DNA of 43,804 nt from Phycisphaerae bacterium (lineage in GTDB: Bacteria > Planctomycetota > Phycisphaerae > UBA1845): the NCBI GenBank assembly GCA_021604825.1, contig BQJS01000011.1:1-43804 (forward strand), read 5' to 3'. Under the pieces are notes generated by a model. It was not told the origin of the DNA and made no database searches. It saw only the letters and a program-made list of their open reading frames with translations. This document shows positions 34,519 to 42,886 of this stretch, one piece after another; positions within the stretch are counted from its first letter, which is position 1; each line of letters starts with the position of its first letter. Made by a program: the position numbers and the translations under genes.

Positions 34519-35301
34519 TCATAACGCCGGCGCTCCGGGCTTTTTCTCTTGAATCCACTGATAATAGTCACGCATTTTTAACTGCTCTGAAGCGGCTGAA
34601 TCCAGATACACGGTCGTCAATGGATGAAGCTGCAACGCACTGGCTGTGATCATGCTGGTGACAGGACCCTCAACCGCTTCGGCGATGGCTTTGGCTTTGC
34701 TCGAACCATTGGCCAGCAGCACAAGCTTTCGCGACTCAAGAATCGTGCCGACGCCCATGGTGATGGCATAAATCGGAACATCCGACGCCTTGTCGAAAAA
34801 GCGAGCGTTGTCGTCAATCGTCGACTTAGCCAGTGTCTTAAGCCGCGTTCGGGATTGCAGCGAGCTGCCCGGCTCGTTGAACGCGATATGCCCGTCCGAA
34901 CCAATGCCGAGAATCTGGACGTCTATCCCGCCACACTCCTCGATACGCCGCTCATACCAATCGCAGAACGCCTGATAGTTGCTCGTGGTGCCCGACGGGA
35001 TGTAAATGTTCTGCATCGGGATGTTGACGGCGGAGAAGAAGTTGTCGTGCATGAACCGGTGATAGCTTTGCTCATGCTCCGGATTGAGGCCGACATACTC
35101 GTCCAGGTTGAAGGTCGTCACCTGAGAGAAATCCAGCCCCTCTTCCTTATGCAGCCGCACCAATTCCTGATAAAGACCAAGCGGTGTGGAACCGGTGGCC
35201 ATCCCCAAAACCGCGTTGGGTTTCGTGTTGAGCACATTGGCGACATCACGGGCAGCCGCCCGACTCATTGCCTCGTATTCTTCACAGATGATCACTTCCA
35301 T
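34519..35301 (-). CDS. nagB: Glucosamine-6-phosphate deaminase
   Basis: The 260-aa product converts glucosamine 6-phosphate to fructose 6-phosphate and ammonia. The phosphate-binding loop is 'GMATGSTPLGLY' (33-44). Catalytic residues align with the known E. coli enzyme with an offset of five: D67 in 'NLDEYVGL', D136 and H138 in 'GIGSDGHIAFNEP', and E143. The length is close to the 266-aa E. coli protein. ATG 35301 follows GAAGGGAG, and the longer frame is rejected. It is the first gene of a probable four-gene minus-strand operon with the GlmU-like, acyl-CoA synthetase and ACP genes. A TGACG-AGG-CGTCA palindrome lies 65 bases upstream. Confidence 0.96.
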   Translation of the reverse strand: MEVIICEEYEAMSRAAARDVANVLNTKPNAVLGMATGSTPLGLYQELVRLHKEEGLDFSQVTTFNLDEYVGLNPEHEQSYHRFMHDNFFSAVNIPMQNIYIPSGTTSNYQAFCDWYERRIEECGGIDVQILGIGSDGHIAFNEPGSSLQSRTRLKTLAKSTIDDNARFFDKASDVPIYAITMGVGTILESRKLVLLANGSSKAKAIAEAVEGPVTSMITASALQLHPLTTVYLDSAASEQLKMRDYYQWIQEKKPGAPAL

Positions 35302-35898
35302 GAGCGATACTCCCTTCAGCATGAATGGTTGTCAGACGCCAAATCCTTATGAAGAAACGCTTTAGTGACGAGGCGTCATGGAATTACCAGCCAAAATCGA
35401 CTCCTCCGACGATGGAACCTTAAGAGCGACCGAACATACGCCCCGGTGGATCGGCCAACATTTGATTCCATTTAATTTGGTCATTTGCACACCACAGATG
35501 GCGATTTCACACAATTAATTCGCAACACATCCTAAATCTGCGTCCGTACGGGCGATGCTCCACGGCGCCCCAGCTACAAATATGCAGGCCGCGTGCCAGC
35601 AATTGCCTGATCTTGGATTGGGTGGGGTGCCGGAGGGTACGGATACACAACTGGTGCGTGCATCTGTCACAAGAAATGTCAATTGAACTTGAATGACTGA
35701 TGTGACGCGATAATCGCAGGGGCAAACGATCAATGGCAATTCTAAGGCGAGGTTCGGTACTCTGTCATGCCGCAAACAGGTCTTGTATCAAGAGAACAAA
35801 CTTTAACCCCGATTGTTCGCTCGTGCCCGGGCAAGCCTTCGGCGTATTATCAAAATCGGATCACAAGACATTAGCGGGCAATTTGGAACGATTGGCAA
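35302..35898. other. Intergenic region upstream of nagB with palindrome
   Basis: No gene is supported in these 597 bases. Short frames on both strands (35507-35725, 35515-35775, 35733-35999) lack ribosome binding sites and family resemblance. TGACGAGGCGTCA (35366-35378) is a perfect 5-bp-arm palindrome with a 3-base centre upstream of nagB and is the best operator candidate. No tRNA-like fold is evident. Confidence 0.4.
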
Positions 35899-36687
35899 TC
35901 AGCAGCAGAACTCAAGCTGCTCCTCATTGTCGCGCGGCTGGCTCGAACGATTCAGCGTATCACGAAGCAATCGCCAATTTGGCAGGAACTGATCCATGAA
36001 CGATCTGAAACGATCGTTGTGCAACCGTTCCAACAAGTGAACCAATTCGTGAACGGTGACATATTCGAGGCACTCGACGGGTTTTTTGGCAAGTTCTAGA
36101 TTGAGCCAAATCCGCCGAGCTTGAATGTTGCACGTTCCCCATCGAGTCTTCATTCGCTTGATACGCCAGTCCGAGACTTTCACGCCGATGATCGGCTCCC
36201 ATTTCCTGATCAGGTTTGGCACTTGTTCGCGCAGGCGTGCGCGGTACCAACCGTGCAGCACAGCTTGCCGTTTTCGCCAATCGGTCCCGGGGCGAACACG
36301 CATTTCCAGCGTCGTCTCGTTGCGAATTCGCATCAACGGAACACCGTCGTATTCCAGCACGTTCAAACGATAGCATCGCCCCGCTACGTAATGACTTTCA
36401 CCTGTCAAGAACTCTAGTCCAGTCTGATGTTCCTGATTCTTGAATTTCGCCTGCTGTTTGTGAATCCAATTCATCTTGGAAACGACAGCAAACCGGATCG
36501 CTTCAGCTTTTAGCACTGCGGGCGCAGAAACTCGAACTCGGCCATCGGGCGGATAGACGACAAGGTGAAGATTCTTGATGCGCTTTCTAATGACTTCGAC
36601 GGGTATGCCGCGCACTGTGATGTGTTGACGTTCAACAATCGCGTTTTTTCTCTGCAATTTCAAAACCCCAATCAGCAAGTGTTCCAT
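35899..36687 (-). CDS. YgjP/SprT-like zinc metallopeptidase (M48-type, DUF45)
   Basis: The 262-aa product matches YgjP-type proteins. It has an N-terminal beta domain ('VIRKRIKNLHLVVYPPDGRVRVSAP'), then 'MKTRWGTCNIQARRIWLNLELAKKP', the family's W-G-(S/T)-C motif. The zinc site is HELVH (213-217) with a further H223 in 'ERLHNDRF'. Active-site residues are intact. YgjP relatives are often linked to type I restriction loci, but no hsd gene is seen here, so this copy stands alone. The start at 36687 has no clear Shine-Dalgarno. It is cytoplasmic, with no signal peptide or membrane segment. The physiological substrate is unknown. Confidence 0.9.
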   Translation of the reverse strand: MEHLLIGVLKLQRKNAIVERQHITVRGIPVEVIRKRIKNLHLVVYPPDGRVRVSAPAVLKAEAIRFAVVSKMNWIHKQQAKFKNQEHQTGLEFLTGESHYVAGRCYRLNVLEYDGVPLMRIRNETTLEMRVRPGTDWRKRQAVLHGWYRARLREQVPNLIRKWEPIIGVKVSDWRIKRMKTRWGTCNIQARRIWLNLELAKKPVECLEYVTVHELVHLLERLHNDRFRSFMDQFLPNWRLLRDTLNRSSQPRDNEEQLEFCC

Positions 36688-36982
36688 GAATGCCTAAAAC
36701 GAAATTGAGACCATTGAGCAACTTGTCACCATTGACGTGCACGCCAGCCTAATCGGCCCCACAATCCGCCCCACTGAGTTCTCAAGCGCACCTTTGGGTG
36801 CTCTTCATCTGTTCATCCCAAGTAAGGACCTCACAAATCTAAGCAAATCCGAATTGCTGCAAACGAGCAAGCACAAACTTGTCTCGAACTCGAAACGGCG
36901 CCGCAGTTCTTCAGACACCAAGCCAATTCACATGACGGTTTGCGCGGGAAGACATTCTCAAGATCGTCTGCAAGTTTGAAAT
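36688..36982. other. Intergenic region, nothing supported
   Basis: 295 bases between two minus-strand genes. A small hairpin (GCACC-TTTG-GGTGC, near 36785-36801) lies downstream of the kinase gene but lacks a T tract on that strand, so termination is uncertain. The 80-codon plus frame at 36737-36979 has no ribosome binding site. Confidence 0.4.
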
Positions 36983-38191
36983 TTATTGCAACACCATGCG
37001 AATCAGCTTGTACACCAGCACAACACCAACCATCCATGGGATTGCGTTGACGATTGCAACGCCAATGGGCGTCAACGGATGAATCGTGGATTTGGTCGTT
37101 GGACTTGGCGCTGCAAGTTGCGCGAGCAGCGGTAGTTCACGGCAAGCCTCCAAGGCCTCCAGCATCTCATGTGCAGATTCATATCGGTCTTCCTGATCGC
37201 TCGCTGCTGCCACGGCGATCACCTTGGCCACGTCCTCAATTTTCCAACGATCGGATGCAATGGAATCATCGGTTGGCAGTTTTGGAAAACCGGGTGCTTC
37301 TTTGTTCGTCAGGAGTTCAAATAGAATTCGCCCCATGGCATACACATCGGCTGTCGGGTCCATGTAAGAATCCGGAGGCATATATTCCGGTGTTCCGACC
37401 AGACTCGGCGATGCGGTTTCGGTGGTGATCATTCCGATGTCGGCAAGCTTGGGAACGCGTTCCACAAAGATCACGTTGGCGGGCTTGATGTCCCTGTGCG
37501 CGAGGTCAGCTTCGTGCAACCGTTCCAAACCGCGTAGCAATCGGATAACGATCTCGATGGCCGTGTCAGGGCCGAGCGACTGCCTACGCATGACCGATTG
37601 AAGAGTCATTGGCCGGTAGTTCTCCGGCAGCGCCTTCCTAACGGATCGCCCGGTCCTGTCATCATCTGCCAAATCCATGGTGTAGTAGAGCGCTTCACCG
37701 TGCATGCCAACATGAAAGATTTCGACCAGATTGCGGTGCTTCGGGACGCTCCGGCAGTAAATCTCCAACGCGGTCGACTCTCGACAGCGAACCTTTGCAG
37801 ATCTCAATCGCGATAAATTCAACGTCTTTAGCGCTCGAAAAAGACCAACTCGATCCCGCACAGCCCACACCGTTCCAAAAGCGCCTTCACCGCACAGCTT
37901 CTCACGGTGGTAATCAGGAATTTGCCAGTTGGAAGCTGACGATGCCTCGACTTCTGCCCCAGCCCCCGTGTCACTATTTCCCAACGATTCTGCTGAACGC
38001 CCTCGCACTGCCGATCGAATCAATCTGCAGGTCAAATCCGACGTTCGGAGATTCTCAATCGCCTTGCCGCAAGTAGCGCAGATGGATGCGTGATACGTAA
38101 GCGCATCAGCTTGCGAGTCTGCCAATTCGCCAGCTTCATATTGACGAAGCAGTGCCGGTTCCGGGCATTTGGTTGACTCAAAGGGTACCAT
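36983..38191 (-). CDS. Membrane-anchored Ser/Thr protein kinase with anti-sigma-like zinc motif
   Basis: The 402-aa product has an N-terminal zinc-finger-like start with 'YHASICATCGKAIENL' (H34, C38, C41), the H-x3-C-x2-C pattern of zinc anti-sigma domains. A Hanks-type kinase domain follows (about 97-345): glycine loop 'GEGAFGTVW', Lys 122 in 'RALKTLN', catalytic loop 'HRDIKPANV' (D235), and a DFG position that reads DIG. 'GTPEYMPPDS' stands for the usual G-T-P-x-Y-M-(A/S)-P-E. A C-terminal transmembrane segment (about 375-398) anchors it. ATG 38191 overlaps the sigma-factor stop by 14 bases, with GGAG upstream. In planctomycetes such kinases pair with ECF sigma factors and probably control them. 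Confidence 0.9.
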   Translation of the reverse strand: MVPFESTKCPEPALLRQYEAGELADSQADALTYHASICATCGKAIENLRTSDLTCRLIRSAVRGRSAESLGNSDTGAGAEVEASSASNWQIPDYHREKLCGEGAFGTVWAVRDRVGLFRALKTLNLSRLRSAKVRCRESTALEIYCRSVPKHRNLVEIFHVGMHGEALYYTMDLADDDRTGRSVRKALPENYRPMTLQSVMRRQSLGPDTAIEIVIRLLRGLERLHEADLAHRDIKPANVIFVERVPKLADIGMITTETASPSLVGTPEYMPPDSYMDPTADVYAMGRILFELLTNKEAPGFPKLPTDDSIASDRWKIEDVAKVIAVAAASDQEDRYESAHEMLEALEACRELPLLAQLAAPSPTTKSTIHPLTPIGVAIVNAIPWMVGVVLVYKLIRMVLQ

Positions 38192-38747
38192 CAGCACACT
38201 CCATCCAGCGTTTTTTTAGCCGTTCCATGACGCGATGTTTCGCCACATAGATTTGGTTGGCTGACATTGACAATTTCGCGCTGATTTGGGCTACCGGACA
38301 CTCTTCGATGACGTACATTTGAAAGGCTTCAAACGTTAGTTGGGAAACATCATCCTTGATCAAGTTGAGGCAGTAGAGCAGATGGGTCTTGTTCCACTCC
38401 CGCTCCCAAATCGTGGCCGGGTTTAACTCAGTGGTTTGTTCTCGTTGAAAGTCGCCGGTTCTGGCAGATCTCTCTCGGGGATGTGATCGCAAATGGTCCT
38501 TGACCTTGTTGTCAACAATCCCGCGCATCCAACTGCGAAGGCTGGAGCGGCGTTCAAATTTTTGTATTCCACCCGCAATCGCAGCCATTCCCTGCTGGGC
38601 GATCTCTTCAGCTTCGTCGCGCGTCAGATTTCTTGACGAAGCGTACTGAATGAGCAGAGGACGATAGAGTTTGTCGAATTCTTCCCAAGACGGTTGGTCA
38701 TGGGTGTCTTGAACACGACGGAGCAGGCTTGATCGGGTCTTTGACAT
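38178..38747 (-). CDS. ECF-type RNA polymerase sigma factor
   Basis: The 189-aa product has region 2 ('WEEFDKLYRPLLIQYASSR', 'RDEAEEIAQQGMAAIAGGIQKF', 'RSSLRSWMRGIVDNKVKDHLR') and region 4 ('LTFEAFQMYVIEECPVAQI', 'MSANQIYVAKHRVMERLKKRW'), as in planctomycete ECF groups. It lacks region 3, as ECF factors do. The stop overlaps the start of the kinase gene, so the two are translationally coupled. The kinase carries a zinc anti-sigma-like motif, so it may bind this sigma factor and phosphorylate it. The target promoters cannot be read here. Confidence 0.92.
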   Translation of the reverse strand: MSKTRSSLLRRVQDTHDQPSWEEFDKLYRPLLIQYASSRNLTRDEAEEIAQQGMAAIAGGIQKFERRSSLRSWMRGIVDNKVKDHLRSHPRERSARTGDFQREQTTELNPATIWEREWNKTHLLYCLNLIKDDVSQLTFEAFQMYVIEECPVAQISAKLSMSANQIYVAKHRVMERLKKRWMECADGTL

Positions 38748-39182
38748 GTTGATTGGTTCGCGGATCTTAGATCTGTCTAATGACTCATTGCTTCGTCCCT
38801 GCTTCCGATTGCGATCGATTGCAGGTTATCAAGCATAGACTCTTGCGGAATATGATTCTAGACCCATCATGAACAGTCTTGCGAGAATTTGGCGAGAAGA
38901 ATTTACCAGTCGCTCGACACATCGTTGGCATCCGTATCAAAGCTCCACCACCCGTCCAGTGGCCCAGGCTCGCCTACACCGGCTAGGCGAAAATAAATCT
39001 CATTTTATGTGTAAGAAATCAGTAGAATGCAAGACTATCAGATGTGGAGATTGAAGTGAGTGCTGGAATCGATTAGATCGCCAGGGACTTCAGGTGGTGA
39101 TTTGCCTGCCGGAATACTTCTACTTCCTGCACGGTTATTTAGTGCACAGCTACTTAGTGCACAGTACCGAATGAGAAACATC
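38748..39182. other. Divergent intergenic region with hairpin and tandem GTGCAC repeat
   Basis: 435 bases between the sigma gene and the exported-protein gene. TCGCCTA (38970-38976) and TAGGCGA (38984-38990) form a 7-bp hairpin. TTAGTGCACAG occurs twice with a 15-base period (39139-39149 and 39154-39164), just before the next gene's start. The longer frame from GTG 39060 would translate this repeat into its N-terminus; I treat it as leader. No promoter could be placed with confidence. Confidence 0.4.
39139..39164 (+). repeat. Direct repeat of TTAGTGCACAG, 15-base period
   Basis: Two identical 11-mers, each containing the palindrome GTGCAC, lie on the same face of the helix only approximately (15 bases apart) and about 20 bases before the start at 39183. 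This may be a regulator-binding pair or a small tandem duplication. Confidence 0.7.
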
Positions 39183-41744
39183 ATGCCAATGACTCGATTG
39201 CCATCCACGATTCACGTTGACAGATTCGTTTCGATCAATGTCCAAATCGTAATGCTCTCTGCAGTGTGCGGGCTCCTGGGATCAGGGATTGCGTTCGGAG
39301 AAGCAATTCACTCGTCAGCGATCTTGGTCAGCGATGGGGATCCACCTTTTGGAATCGGAAACGCTGGCACTTGTCTCGAGCCTACTCTGGTCCGCCCGGA
39401 AAGCGATTCAGTTTTTCTTCAGGCGCTAGATAGGACGCACGACGCCCAAAACATTCTGGGCGTTTCGAGAGATGAACTGTATCAAGTTGACGGCTTGACT
39501 GGTGCCTCGCAATTGATCGGGCGCATTGGACATTCTGCTGGTACGCGGTTTTGGTTCGCAGCCTGCAATGAAAACACGCAAAGCTTTCAGTACGGTGAAC
39601 CTGGCACAGCTGGTTCAATACTTTGGTACTTGCGAGCAACCATCACGCAGTACGGAACAGTCGGAGGCGTCGGTGAATTTGAAATCGAGCGAAGCGGTGT
39701 CATTCTGGACGGGACACAGCTTGGCGTTCTTTTGGATGAAGAGTTTTCTTCTCCGCAGCAAGGTGACGTATATGCCCAAATCACTCTCGCGCTCACTGCT
39801 GATGGCTTGATCGATCTCGAAGTGCAGTCTCTTGGCCCAAGCTCGTCTTTCGATATGGAAGGCGTGTTTGTTGCAATGACGCCGAACGAGCCTGCTGCCC
39901 AACCGCTTTCCTTGCCGGTCACGGGTCTGACCATTGCAAACGACGGCACGATCATGGTTTTGTCCGACGCATATTCCGACCCGTTTGGCGAAGCCGCACT
40001 ATACGAGTTGGATACTTCTGGCGGCGTGGTGACTGCGTATTACGTTTCCACACCTGACGTGCAAGACATTCAGGCAATTGAGTTTACAAATGTGGGCCAG
40101 CTATTCGCGGCAGGTGACAATCTGTATCTCATTGACCCGACTTTTGGTATTTCGGGGCTATTGCTTGATCTTGCGGGCAATACCGCAATCGAACTGGACT
40201 ACAATGAGGAAGGCCGCCTTCATGCGATGGCCCGGGGTTCGATGGGATCGTCAATGTTGCTTGACGTCACGCCCGGCGATGTGGCAAACGTGCCGGTCGC
40301 GCAGTACGGGTCTAAGTCATATTGGGGTCTAGTCTCAACAGCATACGATGCGGCCGATTTGGATTTGGATGGCGATGTTGATGTTGACGATCAGAATCTA
40401 TTCGATGCAGCATTCACGGGCAGCACCTCTGCTCCATCCTTACCAGCCGGGATACCCGAACCAGAATCCACCACATTGATTGCGCCATCACTCCCTTCCG
40501 AGGGCAGTCATTATTTCTTCGAAGCAGCGACCGGGTCCAACGGAACAATCGTTGAGGGAACTCCGCCAGCGGTAAACGATTCAAGTGCGCGAATCTCAAT
40601 TTCACACAATGCAAGCACACTCTATGTGACTGTACAAGTTGTTGACGATCACCGTTCTGACCAATCTGGCGGTGACTTTGTTGAACTGTATTTTGATACC
40701 AACAACAGCGATTCATCTCAGCGCGAAGGGGATGAAAACGGTTTCCAGGCCTCGCTGGATTACAATGGAATCGTCAGCGGCGATGCGGGTGCGCTGCATG
40801 TTTGGGAGGCTGACGCCCAAGGTTCCTATCGCCCAGGGCCACGTATTCATTTTTCGATCGACAAGTCTGCCGCCAACATGGTCACAGGTGGCTCGTATGG
40901 GTTCGACGTTGCGATTCAAGACACAGACGATCCACCAGTCGATCCTGCAAAGTATTACCTTTTTTCAAGCGACGCCAATGGCGACAGTGACGAAAGTCAA
41001 TGGGGCAACGTCTTTCTTGCTCCCGGGCCGGTGCCCCCTCAAGCGGACGCTCCGTCACCACCATCGAGCGCAACCGGACTCGATACTGACATCGTTCTCA
41101 GTTGGGTCAGCCCCGATTCGGCAACCCAGCACCATATGTATCTCGGGGCGCAACCCACCGAGATGATATATCTTGGTCCAACGCAATCGAATTCGCATCA
41201 ACTGGACATGCTGAGTCCGAATGCTACGTATTACTGGCGAGTCGATGAAGCGAATTCCAATGGTATCAATCGCGGGCGGGTCTGGAGTTTCTCAACAGAA
41301 GGGAATTTAGCCGACATCGATGGCGATGGTGATGTTGATGAGCACGATGCAAGGAGATTGTTTCAACGACCACCGGGCGATGCGACAGGTGACGGCATTG
41401 TCGATGAATCAGACTACGTTTTGGTGCTGGCCGCAATCGGTGCGACAGAAGGTGAACTCGAATATGACCCAGAAGTTGACTATGACAGCGACGGGATCAT
41501 TACCGCGAATGACTGGGGTATCTGGCAGTGTCACTCCATAAATAGCGGCAACGCTCCTGTCGGAGACTTTGACGGTGACGGCGATGTCGACGCCGAAGAC
41601 TTTATCCCCTTTATTGATTGCTTGCAGGGCCCATCGTCCAATGTGGAACCACCGTGCTTGCCTGCCGACTTGATATCAGACAATCATGTCGATCTTCGGG
41701 ATGTCGCGATATTTCAGCAGCTTTTCGGCGCAATGCAGGATTAG
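39183..41744 (+). CDS. Exported multidomain protein with CBM9-like, fibronectin-like and dockerin-like parts
   Basis: The 853-aa product has a signal peptide (about 1-40, ending GIAFGEA). A beta-propeller-like N-terminal region follows ('AILVSDGDPPFGIGNAG', 'LYELDTSGGVVTAYYVST'), then an internal calcium loop ('LDLDGDVDVDDQNLF', about 397). A CBM9-like sugar-binding domain comes next (about 425-610, 'VTVQVVDDHRSDQSGGDFVEL'), then a fibronectin III-like segment ('YYWRVDEANSNGINRGRVWSF') and two dockerin-like stretches at the end ('DIDGDGDVDEHDARRLF', then 'DFDGDGDVDAEDFIPFIDC', 'LQGP...C'). ATG 39183 is one of three nearby in-frame starts (GTG 39060, ATG 39171); none has a strong Shine-Dalgarno. 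The second pseudopilin gene begins 13 bases after its stop. A carbohydrate-binding surface role is likely; no catalytic domain is visible. Confidence 0.83.
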   Translation: MPMTRLPSTIHVDRFVSINVQIVMLSAVCGLLGSGIAFGEAIHSSAILVSDGDPPFGIGNAGTCLEPTLVRPESDSVFLQALDRTHDAQNILGVSRDELYQVDGLTGASQLIGRIGHSAGTRFWFAACNENTQSFQYGEPGTAGSILWYLRATITQYGTVGGVGEFEIERSGVILDGTQLGVLLDEEFSSPQQGDVYAQITLALTADGLIDLEVQSLGPSSSFDMEGVFVAMTPNEPAAQPLSLPVTGLTIANDGTIMVLSDAYSDPFGEAALYELDTSGGVVTAYYVSTPDVQDIQAIEFTNVGQLFAAGDNLYLIDPTFGISGLLLDLAGNTAIELDYNEEGRLHAMARGSMGSSMLLDVTPGDVANVPVAQYGSKSYWGLVSTAYDAADLDLDGDVDVDDQNLFDAAFTGSTSAPSLPAGIPEPESTTLIAPSLPSEGSHYFFEAATGSNGTIVEGTPPAVNDSSARISISHNASTLYVTVQVVDDHRSDQSGGDFVELYFDTNNSDSSQREGDENGFQASLDYNGIVSGDAGALHVWEADAQGSYRPGPRIHFSIDKSAANMVTGGSYGFDVAIQDTDDPPVDPAKYYLFSSDANGDSDESQWGNVFLAPGPVPPQADAPSPPSSATGLDTDIVLSWVSPDSATQHHMYLGAQPTEMIYLGPTQSNSHQLDMLSPNATYYWRVDEANSNGINRGRVWSFSTEGNLADIDGDGDVDEHDARRLFQRPPGDATGDGIVDESDYVLVLAAIGATEGELEYDPEVDYDSDGIITANDWGIWQCHSINSGNAPVGDFDGDGDVDAEDFIPFIDCLQGPSSNVEPPCLPADLISDNHVDLRDVAIFQQLFGAMQD

Positions 41745-41757
41745 GAGAAAGTCCGTC

Positions 41758-42738
41758 ATGAAACAGAGACACCGTGGATTAACACTGGTTGAAGTCATTG
41801 CCGTGCTCGCGGCGATGAGCATCAGCGTATTCGCAGTCTCCGCCGCACACAACGCAATGACCGAAGACGCACGCGCAGCCAGGTGCCTGAGCAATCTGCA
41901 GCGCGGTATGCGAGCCGTACTAAGCTACACCGTCGAACACAACGGTTACTTACCAGGCCCTGTACACCCAATGATCTTCAGGCAAGAAAACGACACTGGC
42001 GCTCCTTTCGGGACCGAACGCGAACATTCATTGTCGTGGTTGCTTGGCCCATACATCACTCCCGGGGCTCCGGCTGCCAGTGATCCACTCATTCCCAACA
42101 CCGTTGTCGATGAGCTATTTCGATGTCCGACGGCAACCATCATTTCACCCGATCGAGACTTCAACAGCGATTCCTGCTATGTCACGCCAGTGTTCAATTA
42201 CGTGTGCAACACCTGGGGCCCCAATGGGCCGTCGGGTTCCAGCAACCCTGGGCATTCGCTAGATGATACCGATCCTCCAAACTATTTTGGCGCCTGGTTT
42301 CTGTGCGATTCAAATCCTGAATTCTACGAAAACACAATCAGTTGGCGGCCCAAACGTCTCGACAGCATAAGAAACGCCAGTTCGGAATGGGCGATTTCTG
42401 ACGCCTGGCGTCGCAATATTACTATGCCAGGCGGGCGTGGTCAGTCTGGCAGAACACACCTAGGGACCTTTGCGGTTTCAGCTCAAGAATATTTGTCAGA
42501 GATTCCGTCTGCCCCTTTTCATCGAACGGATCTAAGCAATGCGAAATCGCATTTCACACTTGGCACGACGGTGCTTCCAGACATTCCATTCGATGGAGAG
42601 ACAAACCAAGCTTACATGGATGGTCACGTTGCGCCATTTGTTGGAACATGGAAAACGCCGGGTCAGGGTGGAACCGTAAATCCGTATTGGGAAGCATGGT
42701 CTGGCGAGCACGACTTTAATGAGCCGTGGATCCCTTAA
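41758..42738 (+). CDS. Type II secretion-like pseudopilin (second copy)
   Basis: The 326-aa product begins 'MKQRHRG' then 'LTLVEVIAVLAAMSISVFAV', a prepilin peptidase site with Glu at +5. The first residue after Gly is Leu, not the usual Phe. The body includes 'DARAARCLSNLQRGMRAVLSYTVEHNGYLPG', as in large planctomycete pseudopilins, and a terminal 'AYMDGHVAPFVG'. AGGAGA, overlapping the preceding stop codon, lies before ATG 41758, so translation is coupled to the dockerin-type gene. This copy has diverged from the one at 12896-13882. The upstream 24 codons in the same frame lie within the preceding gene and are not part of it. Confidence 0.9.
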   Translation: MKQRHRGLTLVEVIAVLAAMSISVFAVSAAHNAMTEDARAARCLSNLQRGMRAVLSYTVEHNGYLPGPVHPMIFRQENDTGAPFGTEREHSLSWLLGPYITPGAPAASDPLIPNTVVDELFRCPTATIISPDRDFNSDSCYVTPVFNYVCNTWGPNGPSGSSNPGHSLDDTDPPNYFGAWFLCDSNPEFYENTISWRPKRLDSIRNASSEWAISDAWRRNITMPGGRGQSGRTHLGTFAVSAQEYLSEIPSAPFHRTDLSNAKSHFTLGTTVLPDIPFDGETNQAYMDGHVAPFVGTWKTPGQGGTVNPYWEAWSGEHDFNEPWIP

Positions 42739-42886
42739 CTGCCAAGCAATTCCGACGCGACAGATTCATCGTGATCTTGCTCGGTAGATCAGTTCGAGAT
42801 GTGTTAAATGAGCTCACGACCTTATGGGAACTGGTCGCACGTGACAAACGGGTTTGTCGTTGAGCGCAGAAGCCATTGCCACGAAT

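Noticed and set aside
35515..35775. Short minus-strand frames upstream of the metallopeptidase
   Set aside because: Two overlapping frames of similar length, neither with a start signal or family resemblance, look like chance.
38970..38990. Hairpin TCGCCTA...TAGGCGA as a terminator
   Set aside because: On the plus strand it is followed by an A-rich, not T-rich, stretch. On the minus strand it lies upstream of the sigma gene, not after a gene.
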